Numbered from the stretch's first letter, positions 33,201-42,538 are shown. The stretch is DNA of 62,365 nucleotides from Blautia sp. (GCA_017459635.1 JAFUCO010000085.1:1-62365), one strand, 5' to 3'. The notes: generated from the sequence alone by a model not told the origin. Numbers and translations are program-made.

Positions 33201-36200
33201 CAAGTGTATATACATATGATAATCATAACCGTTTAAATTCAACTACATTAGCTGATGCAGAAACGAATGATGCAGCCCATTGGACGGTTGAACAGCATAA
33301 CGGAAATTATTATTTAAAGTCCAGCGATAACCGGTACTTGACGATTGACGGCAATAATGTCGGATTGGTGAACAATTGGTCGGTAGCTACTCCGTTGACA
33401 ATTCAGGCGGGAACGAATCCTGATTATAGAATCTATGCCGCAAATAATAGTAACAATGTGCTGTCATACAGTACAAATAACGACTGGGGGGATGGATACT
33501 TTAGTGCTCCTGGAGGCAAGAACGGCAGCCAAAATCGGGAATGGCTTTATATAAAAGAAGTCGAAACTGTTGCTGATCGTGCCGGTGACTGGCTGCTTTA
33601 CTTTGACGATGATTTCGATGATATTACAATTCATGTAGGCGAAACGATCTCACTGCGTCCATATAACAAATGGGAATGGAAAGAGGGCAATGTTAATGTT
33701 CAGACCTCTCATTGGAATATTGGTGGAAGAGACAACAATTACTGGAATCAAATCGATATCAGTGATGCGAACGGTGCACATAAAGAATCATGGGACGATG
33801 GTGGAACTGGTAACACCGCCGGCTTCCATTGGATCGCCTATGTCAAAGAAGATGGTCAGCTTGATACACACTATTGGGCCGTCCAGGGGCAGGCAACGCA
33901 AACAGGTGACTATGTTCTCACAAATACGAAAAACAGGAAAACCATTACTGTACATGTTGTAGATGGAAATCCTGTCAATAAGCCAAGTACCATCGACAGA
34001 ATTGCCAATATAAAGGTCAACTTGTTTGACTATGATAATGGTGGAGCACTGGATGTAGGCTTGAATAACAGTGGCGAAGCAAACCACAACTTAGCAAATG
34101 ACAATAACTATAAGAACGAATCTGTCAACCAGATGGGAGGCTCTGATCACTTTTATTTCCTGAGCTCAGGAAGTGGAAATAATGACAATGAATCATGGAA
34201 CAGCTATACAAAGGACAGCTCTAATCCGGGTATCGTACAAGATACTTTAAACAGTGAGGGTTATCCTGTGCTTGATCATGGCAATCATACCAGTCTGCAG
34301 TATTTATTTGATACTTCACAGGCCAGTCAGAGCTGGCATGGCGGCAATGGAAACAACGGTATGATCGCATACCCGGATGTGGTAGGCATGTTCCAGCAGG
34401 ACAGCCAGGGGTATTACTATTTCAACAGTAATACAAACTACTTCTATTATGATACTGCTACAGGAACATCGAAGCTGTATAAGCACACATATACGCAGAA
34501 TTCGAGCGCATCGAAGGGGTCTCTCGCAAATGACAAGCCGATTGGCTTCTTCCCGTTCCACGACTATAATTCTACAGATGATCTCTATGTAAACCAGAAT
34601 GACGCACTCAATCATCATGTCGGTTTGAGCATGGAGCTTGAATTCATGCTGCCTGGTAACAAACTTGATGATTATAAACAACCAATCATCTTCGACTTTT
34701 CCGGGGACGATGATCTTTGGGTATTTGTGGAATGGGAAGATGGTAACGGACAGAAACAGAGCAAATTACTGCTTGACCTGGGTGGTGTGCATCAGCCGAT
34801 CCACGGAGATATCAACTTTACGAACGGTTCGAATACAGCGTTCATGGAAACGAACAGACCGTACACTTTGAAAGTATACTATCTGGAACGAGGCGGCTGT
34901 GACTCGAACTGCTCCATCCGTTTCAACCTGCCGATTATTCAGGATCTTACCGTTGCCAAGAAACTGACGGGACTTACAGAGGTAGAAAAGGCAAAATATA
35001 AGGATGAAGAGTTTACATATGAAATTCTCGTAAATGGTGAACCTTATAATTATCCCAACCCTAATAACAGATATGAGAAAGCCATCCTTCTGAATGCTGC
35101 CGGAGAGGATATTACACCTGAGAACTTTACCATTACGAATGGCAGGGTCAAGATCAAAGATGGACAGACTCTTACCATTACATATCTTGACCGTTCCGAT
35201 ACATTCTCTGTAGCGGAGCTTAACACTCCGAATATGGAAAACTTTGAAGTGCCGAATGCAGAACGTTATTATCATCTGGAGCGCGATGCTTCGCTGTATG
35301 AAGAAGAGATCAGCCTTCAGGCGAGTCAGACCGTATCTGAACCGCGTATTGCTGACTGGGTAACACCGACCTATAAGCTTGAAGATACCGAGAGGGTCAC
35401 TTTCACAAATACACTGAAAGAAAAGAATCTTGAAGTAGAAAAGAAATGGAAAGGAGAAAAGACTCATCCGGACAGCATCACATTCACTGTGAGTGCAACG
35501 GTAGATGATGGTCATGGAGGACGTACAGCGTATGCCGTGAAAGAACTCAAAGAAGAGGATGGCATTACGGATAAAGTATTCACGCTAAGTAACAGCAACG
35601 ATTGGCGTCAGGTGATTGAGCATCTTCCTGTCAACACCCCGGATGGTAAATTTATATTCTACGACATTAATGAAGGAAAGGTTGAAGGTTACACGCTGAC
35701 TGGGCTTAAAGATCTTACTGCGGAAAGCTACAACTATTGCAATGTTGATGTTGTGAAATTATGGCCGGACAGCAATGTTGGACATACCGAGGTCTTAAAA
35801 GTTGTTCTTATGAATTCGGAAAGAAAGTATTACGCGGGTATCAATACCGATGGGGAAGCGTTTTTCTCAGCGGAATTGGCTTTAGCTTCTGTCTATGAAT
35901 TGAAACCGGACAACAATTATACACATCGTTTTGCTCGTGTCCCGGCGGGAGAATACACTGCTGTACAGTTACAAGAAGATGAATATTCAAAAGGTCTTGC
36001 AACATATATACGAAACATCATTCAGTATGAGCTTGAAAATTCTCCAACAGAAGGCCCGGTTGGGCCGGAAGAAAAGCCTAACACTCCGGAGATTCACAAG
36101 CGGATCGATGCCCTGCGGGATGGCGCTGAGAATCCGGATTCACCGCATTCGAATGAAGATAAGACTGACCTCTACAGGCTGTACCTGGACTATAAGATTA

Positions 36201-38167
36201 ACTCGCTTCAGGAGGCAAGCGGAGTGGATTTGCTTTTCGTAATCGACCATTCAGGAAGTATGAACAATTCTGCATGGCAGGGTAACCCTTATCGCGCTCC
36301 CGCAGTGGAGGCTGCCTTGAATGGCGAGGATGGTCTGATATCGGAATTTCTGGCAATGAATGATAAAAACCAATGGGCGGCGGTTGGATTCAAAGGCCCG
36401 GACGGTGCGAGGGATTATCGTTGGAGTCTGGGAAATCCATGGCAGCCGGTTACAGCACTGTCTGCATACAATGCAGGTAAGAATGGCAGTGAAGTGCTGT
36501 CCTACGGAGGGGAGACCTATGTATTTACCAGAAATGATGTCAGCGCTCAGAATCAGAAAAATGTGACTCTGGAAAATGAAGGCGCGAACATACTTACAAA
36601 TTATACGGCAGGCCTTTGGCGCGCTGAACAGTTCCTTCTTAAGCAAAGCGTGAAAGATGATGAGCGTAAAAAGGTTATAGTTTTTATCAGTGACGGCATA
36701 CCTACACTGCACATTCAATGCCCAAGTCAGACTCTTCAGGGTGCAGGAGTAGCAGCCGGAAGCCCGTATTACCGTGATGCATATGGCGGGTGTCCAACTC
36801 AGACGCTGACAGAATTCGGCTATTTCGTCGATGACATGACCAACAATGGATATAAATTCGGCGATAATATGGAACTTTATACCATTGGTTTTGGTGGGAC
36901 TATGCAGACCGAAAGCGGCTCGCAGCTGCTCAATAGTATGCTTGATACAGCATATGGCGAGGTTGGTCATTCCGGTCATTTCATTACGATTAGCGATACA
37001 ATCACTAATGATTACAACGCAACAGCCGAAAACCTCAAGAATGACCTCCGTACAATCATGGGCATGAATGAGAAGTTTACAAATATTGTCATCCAGGATG
37101 ATCTTAGTCGTTATGTGGATCTTTACAGGATTGCAGATGTGGGGACGGATGTATCCGCTATCATGCAGGCTGCCAAGGCAAAGGTAACAATGAAGGTTCC
37201 AGATCCGAATAATCCAGGAGAGATGCAGATCGTATTACTGTATGAGAATGGCGCGCCGGTGAACAGAGATGATGCGAAATTCACTAAAGCAGACGGCACG
37301 ACGAAAGCGAGTATTATCAGCAGGCTGGAGTATGACGCTTCCTCGAAAACTGTAAAAGCCATCTTTGATCCTGAATATCAGGCCGTGGCAGGTGCGGTAT
37401 ACACCCTTTCATTTGATGTTAAGGCAACGGAGCAGGCTTATAATACATATGCATCCAGTGGATATGATAAGTATAAGGATGGAGATAATCAGGGGAAGAT
37501 TATTACCGGCGATCCGGATACCGACTTCCTCGGAACCGATCCTGATAACGCTACCAGCGTAGATAAGGAGGGTTTCCGATCCAATGACGAAGCCAAAGCA
37601 ACCTATACCCATAATGGTGAAGAGAACGAACTCGAGTATCCTCACCCGGTGATCCAGGTTGCAGCAAAAGTAGATATTGTAAAAACCGATCAGACAGGTG
37701 CTGCACTCGAAGGCGCAAAATTCAATCTTTATGACAGCAGGTATGATGCAAGCAAGACTATTGAAGAAAATGAAGATTTTCTGATAGAAGCAGACCTGCA
37801 GTCGAAAAAACCGGCAGAGCCTGTGGGGGAAGATGCTGTAATTCGCAGCGGAAAGCTGAGTGTGGGTACATATTACCTCGTAGAAACTAAAGCTCCGAAT
37901 GGATATATTGCCCTTTCGAGCCCTATGAAGATAATTGTTACTGAACAATCAGGAATACTTAGTATGACGGCCCAAATTGCAGATGAAAACGTTGGGGCAG
38001 ATAAGCTGAATAGGATTAACCGGGATTCTTGGAAGCTGAGCGTGCAAAATTCAGCAGGATATGAATTGCCTTCCACCGGCGGATCCGGTACACAGCTCTT
38101 CACGATCCTTGGCAGCATCCTGATCCTTGGAGCGAGCGTACTGCTGTTGAAGAGACGCATGGCTTAA
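30275..38167 (+). CDS. Giant LPXTG-anchored surface protein 1 (fibro-slime, VWA, Cna-B/SpaA domains)
   Basis: 2630 residues, start ATG 30275 behind AAAGGGCG. Order: basic N-terminus and hydrophobic export segment VFVTTYSLILPAISIE (about 23-38); a domain shared with the paralog at 54271 (about 134-289); acidic low-complexity linker (290-480); second shared domain (about 483-592); acidic linker; shared SFSYIAILSYTVDFHYEING segment (about 755-775) and a further shared region (850-950); beta-trefoil-like part (976-1096); PA14/fibro-slime-type domain (about 1243-1554, with FDFSGDDDLWVFVEWEDGNG); Cna-B-like domains (about 1555-1815); a VWA domain with MIDAS motif VIDHSGSMNNS (about 2000-2260); a SpaA-type domain (2463-2557); sortase signal LPSTGG at 2598, hydrophobic helix and KRRMA. 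Likely a cell-wall-bound adhesin. No sortase or pilin gene is nearby. Confidence 0.88.
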   Translation: MHKWRRNRFVKGLSTVLAAIVVFVTTYSLILPAISIEYRYAQDMPGFDVQSQQDGLEGDISENAIMAEAYSGPADDSGNLSETGYDGMYEEETGWGDIDVGDSGFFYEGSDDNGELLAENVYDTYDNEGEIYGEVNSLTASVKGTDLRLDFEDAMPEDSELLFKEIDPEFYNNYYKSAGQELKKQYPNWEIYNGSFYSVEIPYGRTAVKVSFEFEPAFSQYLDEENKVIVIDWCDGEWHHYDPEKTDVFREDDGAVYAVKFETDALYKGMVGFGIITLCPEGSGELEVDEDSGNETNNETYNTAHSVEAPENIEGDIETYTPYEAAVDEESERQSNEETGYESEQPSQTESRYEAEQSGGDVSVDASEESEETDYGEIDGNEERTSVEADPEYDGAWEEEEVVYFEENVFDTAEENDMEEEADAVEAEEKEDILPVAGEAPGSEEDNDDAKEELVPEDSSDDFVEENSNSSILPETMTGEAGSCSISIPGADYMLDISYGADAGIPENAVFTAVPVNDEKYESQALELVGDNAEAGGHVSLIDLIDLVVTVDGKVIAPSGDIQVTVRFNEDISEDEQIYAVHFPGTGEQPEIEEEEEQNIPVEPVQADTLQINADTADEAADTDLIYEDESEDYPIYENAVDDVVYENAADDVIYEYEVDDDPANEDTADDILTIEDITAEELLPESEELQEDRMDVSDLYTSLADSLQQEAPIEALTQTLTDDYDNTESVLSYDDLREPELFKSDKGSYEISFTLNSFSYIAILSYTVDFHYEINGKMYDFSIPGGGFVSLEHIVEVLRIATTGANTKNEPENAENGLENTDDLVEEEPGVDVSGENGKDYEEAIKLNEVNVSEATKTLVADVESVEFSNPELVWVVKVDEDNTVGGLKEANGLDVEYSAELTEEQIAEINAQTVEAGDWALIGVQPFTSEEMLTVTMKNGDQFVVKVTDAQNPSVYIDKTVIIYDNGEQRAMLSSVYTYDNHNRLNSTTLADAETNDAAHWTVEQHNGNYYLKSSDNRYLTIDGNNVGLVNNWSVATPLTIQAGTNPDYRIYAANNSNNVLSYSTNNDWGDGYFSAPGGKNGSQNREWLYIKEVETVADRAGDWLLYFDDDFDDITIHVGETISLRPYNKWEWKEGNVNVQTSHWNIGGRDNNYWNQIDISDANGAHKESWDDGGTGNTAGFHWIAYVKEDGQLDTHYWAVQGQATQTGDYVLTNTKNRKTITVHVVDGNPVNKPSTIDRIANIKVNLFDYDNGGALDVGLNNSGEANHNLANDNNYKNESVNQMGGSDHFYFLSSGSGNNDNESWNSYTKDSSNPGIVQDTLNSEGYPVLDHGNHTSLQYLFDTSQASQSWHGGNGNNGMIAYPDVVGMFQQDSQGYYYFNSNTNYFYYDTATGTSKLYKHTYTQNSSASKGSLANDKPIGFFPFHDYNSTDDLYVNQNDALNHHVGLSMELEFMLPGNKLDDYKQPIIFDFSGDDDLWVFVEWEDGNGQKQSKLLLDLGGVHQPIHGDINFTNGSNTAFMETNRPYTLKVYYLERGGCDSNCSIRFNLPIIQDLTVAKKLTGLTEVEKAKYKDEEFTYEILVNGEPYNYPNPNNRYEKAILLNAAGEDITPENFTITNGRVKIKDGQTLTITYLDRSDTFSVAELNTPNMENFEVPNAERYYHLERDASLYEEEISLQASQTVSEPRIADWVTPTYKLEDTERVTFTNTLKEKNLEVEKKWKGEKTHPDSITFTVSATVDDGHGGRTAYAVKELKEEDGITDKVFTLSNSNDWRQVIEHLPVNTPDGKFIFYDINEGKVEGYTLTGLKDLTAESYNYCNVDVVKLWPDSNVGHTEVLKVVLMNSERKYYAGINTDGEAFFSAELALASVYELKPDNNYTHRFARVPAGEYTAVQLQEDEYSKGLATYIRNIIQYELENSPTEGPVGPEEKPNTPEIHKRIDALRDGAENPDSPHSNEDKTDLYRLYLDYKINSLQEASGVDLLFVIDHSGSMNNSAWQGNPYRAPAVEAALNGEDGLISEFLAMNDKNQWAAVGFKGPDGARDYRWSLGNPWQPVTALSAYNAGKNGSEVLSYGGETYVFTRNDVSAQNQKNVTLENEGANILTNYTAGLWRAEQFLLKQSVKDDERKKVIVFISDGIPTLHIQCPSQTLQGAGVAAGSPYYRDAYGGCPTQTLTEFGYFVDDMTNNGYKFGDNMELYTIGFGGTMQTESGSQLLNSMLDTAYGEVGHSGHFITISDTITNDYNATAENLKNDLRTIMGMNEKFTNIVIQDDLSRYVDLYRIADVGTDVSAIMQAAKAKVTMKVPDPNNPGEMQIVLLYENGAPVNRDDAKFTKADGTTKASIISRLEYDASSKTVKAIFDPEYQAVAGAVYTLSFDVKATEQAYNTYASSGYDKYKDGDNQGKIITGDPDTDFLGTDPDNATSVDKEGFRSNDEAKATYTHNGEENELEYPHPVIQVAAKVDIVKTDQTGAALEGAKFNLYDSRYDASKTIEENEDFLIEADLQSKKPAEPVGEDAVIRSGKLSVGTYYLVETKAPNGYIALSSPMKIIVTEQSGILSMTAQIADENVGADKLNRINRDSWKLSVQNSAGYELPSTGGSGTQLFTILGSILILGASVLLLKRRMA

Positions 38168-38335
38168 CCATCTGCATCCTTTTGTAGAATAAGGCCTGTG
38201 TGGGAAACATAATCTGGAGATGACATACGGTAATCTTACTTTCCGGAGAGTCCGGAGCGATGGCGCTTATCCACAATATCATGGGTGTAAGCAATGTAGA
38301 CTGTATAAAAAGACAGCTTGCTTTTGACAGGCAAA

Positions 38336-38386
38336 CACAGAGGACGGTTTCTGTGCTGAAGATCAGCACAGAAACCGTCCTCTGTG
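38336..38386. repeat. Perfect family A palindrome (2 x 24 bp)
   Basis: Arms CACAGAGGACGGTTTCTGTG plus CTGA, spacer AGA, then the exact complement. Being perfect, it is probably a recent insertion or under selection. Located between surface gene 1 and the MerR gene, where it could act as a terminator. Confidence 0.85.
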
Positions 38387-38404
38387 ATATAATAGAAAAA
38401 ATCC

Positions 38405-38449
38405 CCTTACGTAAGGTATTGCTTGTTACGCAGCGTCATGTTGTAGAAT
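38405..38449 (+). promoter_or_regulatory. MerR-type promoter with 19-base spacer and dyad
   Basis: TTGCTT (38419-38424), 19 bases, TAGAAT (38444-38449). The long spacer is the hallmark of promoters activated by MerR-family regulators, and its middle holds the dyad ACGCAGCGT (38428-38436). Just upstream is a perfect 12-base palindrome, CCTTACGTAAGG (38405-38416). Suggests autoregulation by the MerR protein encoded downstream. Confidence 0.55.
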
Positions 38450-38473
38450 TCATGGCGTGAGGAGGTGAAAGCT

Positions 38474-39196
38474 ATGTCAAAATACACCACGGGAGAGATT
38501 GCAAAGCTTTGCGGTGTTACTGTCCGAACGGTTCAGTATTATGATACCAGGGGAATTCTGATTCCCAGTGAGCTTTCTGAAGGTGGAAGGCGTCTCTATT
38601 CGGAAGACAATTTAAAGCGCCTGAAGCTCATCTGTTTTCTTCGCGAAATGGATATTCCGATTGATGCTATTTCTCAGATACTTAATGAGGAGCATCCGGA
38701 GAAAGTGGTATCACTGCTGGTCGAACAGCAGGAGAGCGTCTTTTTGGATGAGATTTCAGAAAAACAGGAAAAACTTGAAAAGCTTCGCGAACTGAAAAAA
38801 GAGCTGAAAAACAAAGCGGCATTCTCTCTTGAATCAATCGGTGACATAGCCGAAATTATGAAAAACAAAAAGAAATTGAAAAAACTGCGTCTGATGCTGC
38901 TCTTAACCGGGATTCCGGTTACAGTGCTTCAATGGTTCTCAATCATTTTATGGATCATCAAAGGTATCTGGTGGCCCTTTGTTGTCTGGGTCGTGGCAGC
39001 TGTTCCATGGGGGATACTGGTAAGCCGTAAATATTTCAGGCATGTTGAATACATCTGCCCGGAATGCCACAAAGTATTCAAGCCGTCCATGAAGGAAGCC
39101 TTTTGGGCAAAACATACCCCGACAGCCCGAAAGCTGACCTGTCCTGAATGCGGCCACAAGGGCTACTGTGTGGAAATCTGGGGAGACGCAAAATGA
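38474..39196 (+). CDS. Membrane-anchored MerR-family regulator with C-terminal zinc ribbon
   Basis: 240 residues from ATG 38474, with GAGGAGGTG upstream. Residues 1-70 are a MerR winged helix: YTTGEIAKLCGVTVRTVQYY, then SEGGRRLYSEDNLKRLKLIC. A coiled-coil region (about 90-130, EKQEKLEKLRELKKELKNK) follows, as in MerR dimerisation helices. Then come two hydrophobic segments (about 140-163 and 168-188) and a C-terminal zinc ribbon, CPECHKVFKPS...CPECGHKG. The unusual part is the transmembrane hairpin, which would hold a DNA-binding protein at the membrane. The next gene encodes an intramembrane protease-like protein, so release by proteolysis is an attractive guess. Confidence 0.82.
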   Translation: MSKYTTGEIAKLCGVTVRTVQYYDTRGILIPSELSEGGRRLYSEDNLKRLKLICFLREMDIPIDAISQILNEEHPEKVVSLLVEQQESVFLDEISEKQEKLEKLRELKKELKNKAAFSLESIGDIAEIMKNKKKLKKLRLMLLLTGIPVTVLQWFSIILWIIKGIWWPFVVWVVAAVPWGILVSRKYFRHVEYICPECHKVFKPSMKEAFWAKHTPTARKLTCPECGHKGYCVEIWGDAK

Positions 39197-39262
39197 CGCC
39201 TTCAGGGTACAGGAAAGTCGGGAGTCTGAAGCAAAACACGCTGCGGCAGGAGGCGGCATGAA

Positions 39263-40075
39263 ATGAAGGAATTTGAGAATATAGTTATAGGCAAAAACAG
39301 CATTCCGTCGCTGATCATTACTGTTATCATGATGATCGCGATTCCGGTCATATTTTTCATATACTGGCGGACAAAGCATAAGCAGAAAACCAGGCTCATT
39401 TATCTCATTGCCGGTATGGCCGGCTTTATTGTTTCTGCCCGTTTACTTGAGGTTGGTGTACACTATTTCTGTATCATTGCGGATAATCCCGTTTCACGTT
39501 TTATAAACGGAAATAATGCCGCCTATGTTATTTACGGAATCTTAATGGCGGGAGTATTTGAAGAATGCGGCAGATATATCATTCTTAAGTATATTATGAA
39601 AAAGAACCGCACCCGTGAAAATGCTGTTTTGTATGGCATCGGGCATGGAGGGATCGAGATACTGGCTGTCGTTCTGCCTCTGATGATCACATATCTGGCT
39701 ATTGCGGTACTGTTTTCGTCAGGCGATATGGAAAATGCCTTAAGCACACTGAATATCACGGAGAAGACAGCCGGATCAGCGCTTCCTGCGGTTCAGGCGG
39801 CAGCAGCTTTTGACTACCCGATGATGGCTCTGAATGTCATTGAACGCCTGCTTGCAATACTGGTACACATCGGACTTACGGTTATCGTATTTTACAGTGT
39901 CCAAAGCGCAAAGAAAGCCGGCCTGCTGGCAGCTGTACTTTTGCACATGGTGGTTGATACATTCGCTGCGCTGTATCAGAGAAGCATAGTACCACTATGG
40001 GCAGTTGAAGTATGGACCGCCTTATGGACCGCTGTGATCATATCAATTGCAGTGAGGCTTTACAGGCAAAAGTGA
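39263..40075 (+). CDS. YhfC-type intramembrane metalloprotease-like protein
   Basis: 270 residues with about seven transmembrane segments. Motifs in order: GVFEECGRYIILKYIMKK (Glu-Glu-xx-Arg in a helix), GIGHGGIEILAVV (His) and LLHMVVDTFAALYQR (His and Asp in a late helix). These match the YhfC family (PF10086), grouped with CPBP/glutamic intramembrane proteases. RBS GGAGG nine bases upstream of ATG 39263; the gap to the MerR gene is 66 bases, so the two probably form one operon. Substrate unknown; the membrane-anchored MerR protein is the nearest candidate. Confidence 0.8.
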   Translation: MKEFENIVIGKNSIPSLIITVIMMIAIPVIFFIYWRTKHKQKTRLIYLIAGMAGFIVSARLLEVGVHYFCIIADNPVSRFINGNNAAYVIYGILMAGVFEECGRYIILKYIMKKNRTRENAVLYGIGHGGIEILAVVLPLMITYLAIAVLFSSGDMENALSTLNITEKTAGSALPAVQAAAAFDYPMMALNVIERLLAILVHIGLTVIVFYSVQSAKKAGLLAAVLLHMVVDTFAALYQRSIVPLWAVEVWTALWTAVIISIAVRLYRQK

Positions 40076-40101
40076 GACAGGGGACGGTTCTCTGTCTTAT
40101 T
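40076..40101. repeat. Half copy of family A repeat
   Basis: GACAGGGGACGGTTCTCTGT plus CTTA, directly after the stop codon of the YhfC-type gene. Confidence 0.75.
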
Positions 40102-40113
40102 ATTTCAATAATA

Positions 40114-40155
40114 AGGGGGCTGTGAAAAAAATCTTTTTTCACAGCCCCTTGTTTC
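40114..40155. terminator. Intrinsic terminator (family D hairpin)
   Basis: AAGGGGGCTGTGAAAAAA pairs with TTTTTTCACAGCCCCTT and is followed by GTTTCTATT. Ends the MerR/YhfC operon. Same family as 13036 and 52852. Confidence 0.85.
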
Positions 40156-40175
40156 TATTGCTGCCCCATAAAGAG

Positions 40176-40222
40176 CGTGCCCGGGGAAAAGGGGGTGTGG
40201 GGAAAAACGTCGGGCTTCGCAA
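40176..40222. repeat. Family E GC-rich repeat (short copy)
   Basis: GCGTGCCCGGGGAAAAGGGG at one end and GTCGGGCTTCGCAACT at the other. The same two blocks, in inverse orientation and with an extra ~60 bases between them, occur at 52706-52834. Confidence 0.55.
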
Positions 40223-40373
40223 CTTTTATTTTTGTTTCGTTAACTTGCAGACGAAACAATCCAAATATGGTATGATGTAATTGTTACAGCTGTACTGAGA
40301 ACAGAATATGTTTTATTTCACATAGTTATACTGTGGAATTAATCCCGGGCACATATTGAGAAAGGTGACAGAT

Positions 40374-40874
40374 ATGAGCGTACCAAAAGCTTTGCAGGCC
40401 AAATATGATGAACTTGCCGCAATTATTGAACCGTACTGTGATGAGTATATGAACGAGGAGTATAAGGCTCTGTGCCTCCATGCTCTGGAGAAGCTGTGCA
40501 GAAAAAGGCCGTCTCCGCTTACTTCCGGCCGGGCAAATACATGGGCAGCCGGGATCATTTATGCCATCGCTCAGAATAATTATATTTTCGATAAGAGCCA
40601 GCCTGTCCATATGAACGCAGAAGAGCTGGTTGAACCACTTGGTCTGGCAAAGAGCACAGCAGCAAATAAGGCTGCTGAGATAAGAAAACTGCTTAAGATC
40701 GATCATTTTAATGCGGAGTGGGTGCTGGCATCAGATGTAGAAAAGAATCCGATGCTGTGGTATGTGGAAATCAATGGGCTTTTAGTTGATGCCAGGAGGC
40801 TTCCACTGGAGATACAGGTCGAATGCGCGCGGAGGGGACTGATTCCCTATGTTCCTTCATTGAAGGAAGAATAA
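40374..40874 (+). CDS. DUF6398 protein
   Basis: 166 residues from ATG 40374, with GAAAGGTGACAG upstream. The pattern LCLHALEKLCRKRPSPLTSG, then NTWAAGIIYAIAQNNYIFDK and LGLAKSTAANKAAEIRKLL matches DUF6398, a small domain of unknown function. The last part (about residues 90-115) has a helix-turn-helix-like look (EELVEPLGLAKSTAANKAAE), so DNA or RNA binding is possible. It stands alone between repeat-rich regions; the AAA/PD-(D/E)XK gene follows 59 bases later on the same strand. Confidence 0.65.
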   Translation: MSVPKALQAKYDELAAIIEPYCDEYMNEEYKALCLHALEKLCRKRPSPLTSGRANTWAAGIIYAIAQNNYIFDKSQPVHMNAEELVEPLGLAKSTAANKAAEIRKLLKIDHFNAEWVLASDVEKNPMLWYVEINGLLVDARRLPLEIQVECARRGLIPYVPSLKEE

Positions 40875-40933
40875 CAGAGAGAATAGTCTCTCTGTGCTGT
40901 CAGGACTATATTTGAGCGAAAGGGCAAATAGAT

Positions 40934-42538
40934 ATGGGAACATATTTGAATCCTGGGAAGATTGGGTTTGCAAAAATCAGCAAGGGAGATTACGTAGATA
41001 AAACAGGCTTGATCGGGTTGATAAACGAGAAAATTGACGGGCCAAACAGTCTGGTCTGTATCAGCAGACCGCGCAGATTTGGCAAGTCATATGCTGCTAA
41101 AATGCTATGTGCTTACTATGATTTTACCTGTGATTCCCACGATCTTTTTCAGGATAAGGAGATCGCAAAAGCAGAAAGTTACAGGAGACATCTAAATAAA
41201 TATCATGTGATCAGTCTTGACATTACCGGGTTTATTTCAAAACTCAAAAGCGATGAACCGATCAGCGACGTTCCTGCTATAATTGTTACCGCCCTTCACG
41301 ATGAGCTGATCTCTCTCTACCCGGAGTTGGCAGAAGCGAAAGACCTTTCGGATTGTCTGATCCAGTGTGTTAGGAAAACGGGACGCCAGTTTGTTTTCGT
41401 GATTGATGAATGGGATGCGCTTATCCGCGAGGCGAAGGACGATAGAAAGACACAGGATGCATATCTCAGACTCTTGAGAGGCTGGTTTAAGAACAACAAT
41501 TTTACACCGGAAGTGGTTGCCGCGGCATATATGACTGGTATTCTTCCGATCAGGAAAGATGGATCTCAATCAGCAATTTCGGATTTTGCGGAATATCCGA
41601 TTCTGGATCCTGGCAGATTTGCGGAGTATACAGGATTTACGGTTGAGGAAGTCCGGTACCTTTGCGAAAAGCATAAGTTGTCTTTCAAAAAAGCAAGATT
41701 CTGGTATGACGGGTATGATTTTCCTGAAGTTGGGTCCATATATAATCCATATTCGATCATGGAGGCAATTGATAAAGGGAGATTTGCCTCTTACTGGAAA
41801 AATACATCAGATGCGGAATCGCTGCTGACTTATATCAATATGGATTTCGACGGACTCCAGCAGGTTACAGTAAGGTTGATTTCAGGGGAGGAGATATCTG
41901 TCGATGTCGGTCGCTTTAAAAATGATTTCAATACATTCAAAAGCAGAGATGATATACTGACTTTATTGATTCATCTAGGCTATCTCAGCTATAACCATGA
42001 AAAGAAAAGTGTTCATATTCCAAACGAGGAAGTCAGACTAGAGTTTGATGAGATTCTCACGAGCCAGAATATTAGCAGGAAATGGGTAGAACTGATAAGG
42101 GAATCCCAAAAGCTGTTATCTGATACTATCAGTGAAGATGAGGAAGCAGTAGCAAAAGGGATAGAGGCAGTACGAAAAAAAGAATATGCGCCAACTTTTT
42201 ACAATGATGAGCAGGCGCTTCGCTATGTAATAAAATTCGCTTACATTGCATGTGTCGGTCAATACGCAAAAATAGAGGAGCTGCCAAGTGGCCGTGGGAT
42301 AGCTGATGTGGTATACATTCCGAAGAAACTATCGCATCTTCCCGCATTACTGATCGAATTAAAATGGAATAAAACGGCTGATGCCGCAATCAGCCAGATT
42401 GAGAATAATGATTATCCGACTGTTTTAAAGGAGTTTGAAGGTGAAATTCTGATGGTCGGTATCGGATACGATGAAAAGTCAAAGGAACATACATGTAAAA
42501 TAAAAAGGCTGGTAAGACAGGCATGTATCAGAACATAA
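40934..42538 (+). CDS. AAA-ATPase-like/PD-(D/E)XK nuclease-fold protein
   Basis: 534 residues. N-terminal AAA-ATPase-like domain (PF09820 type): YVDKTGLIGLINEKI, modified Walker A SRPRRFGKSYAAKML, Walker B-like FVFVIDEWDALIREAK. The C-terminal PDDEXK_9 type nuclease core reads RGIADVVYIPKK, LPALLIELKWNKTADAAISQI, with Asp, Glu and Lys in place. This family is expanded in Bacteroidetes and Lachnospiraceae genomes, often as many variable copies, and is thought to belong to mobile or defence-linked genes. Function unproven. RBS weak (GAAAGGGCAAATAG). It is followed by a decayed kinase gene. Confidence 0.82.
   Translation: MGTYLNPGKIGFAKISKGDYVDKTGLIGLINEKIDGPNSLVCISRPRRFGKSYAAKMLCAYYDFTCDSHDLFQDKEIAKAESYRRHLNKYHVISLDITGFISKLKSDEPISDVPAIIVTALHDELISLYPELAEAKDLSDCLIQCVRKTGRQFVFVIDEWDALIREAKDDRKTQDAYLRLLRGWFKNNNFTPEVVAAAYMTGILPIRKDGSQSAISDFAEYPILDPGRFAEYTGFTVEEVRYLCEKHKLSFKKARFWYDGYDFPEVGSIYNPYSIMEAIDKGRFASYWKNTSDAESLLTYINMDFDGLQQVTVRLISGEEISVDVGRFKNDFNTFKSRDDILTLLIHLGYLSYNHEKKSVHIPNEEVRLEFDEILTSQNISRKWVELIRESQKLLSDTISEDEEAVAKGIEAVRKKEYAPTFYNDEQALRYVIKFAYIACVGQYAKIEELPSGRGIADVVYIPKKLSHLPALLIELKWNKTADAAISQIENNDYPTVLKEFEGEILMVGIGYDEKSKEHTCKIKRLVRQACIRT

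Larger units (their letters stand above)
38168..38473. other. Intergenic region between surface gene 1 and the MerR gene
   Basis: Holds the family A palindrome at 38336-38386 and the MerR promoter region from 38405. No further gene is seen. Confidence 0.6.

Noticed and set aside
34766-35515. Long open frames opposite the surface protein genes
   Set aside because: Arise from the codon bias of the giant genes; no motif or start signal.
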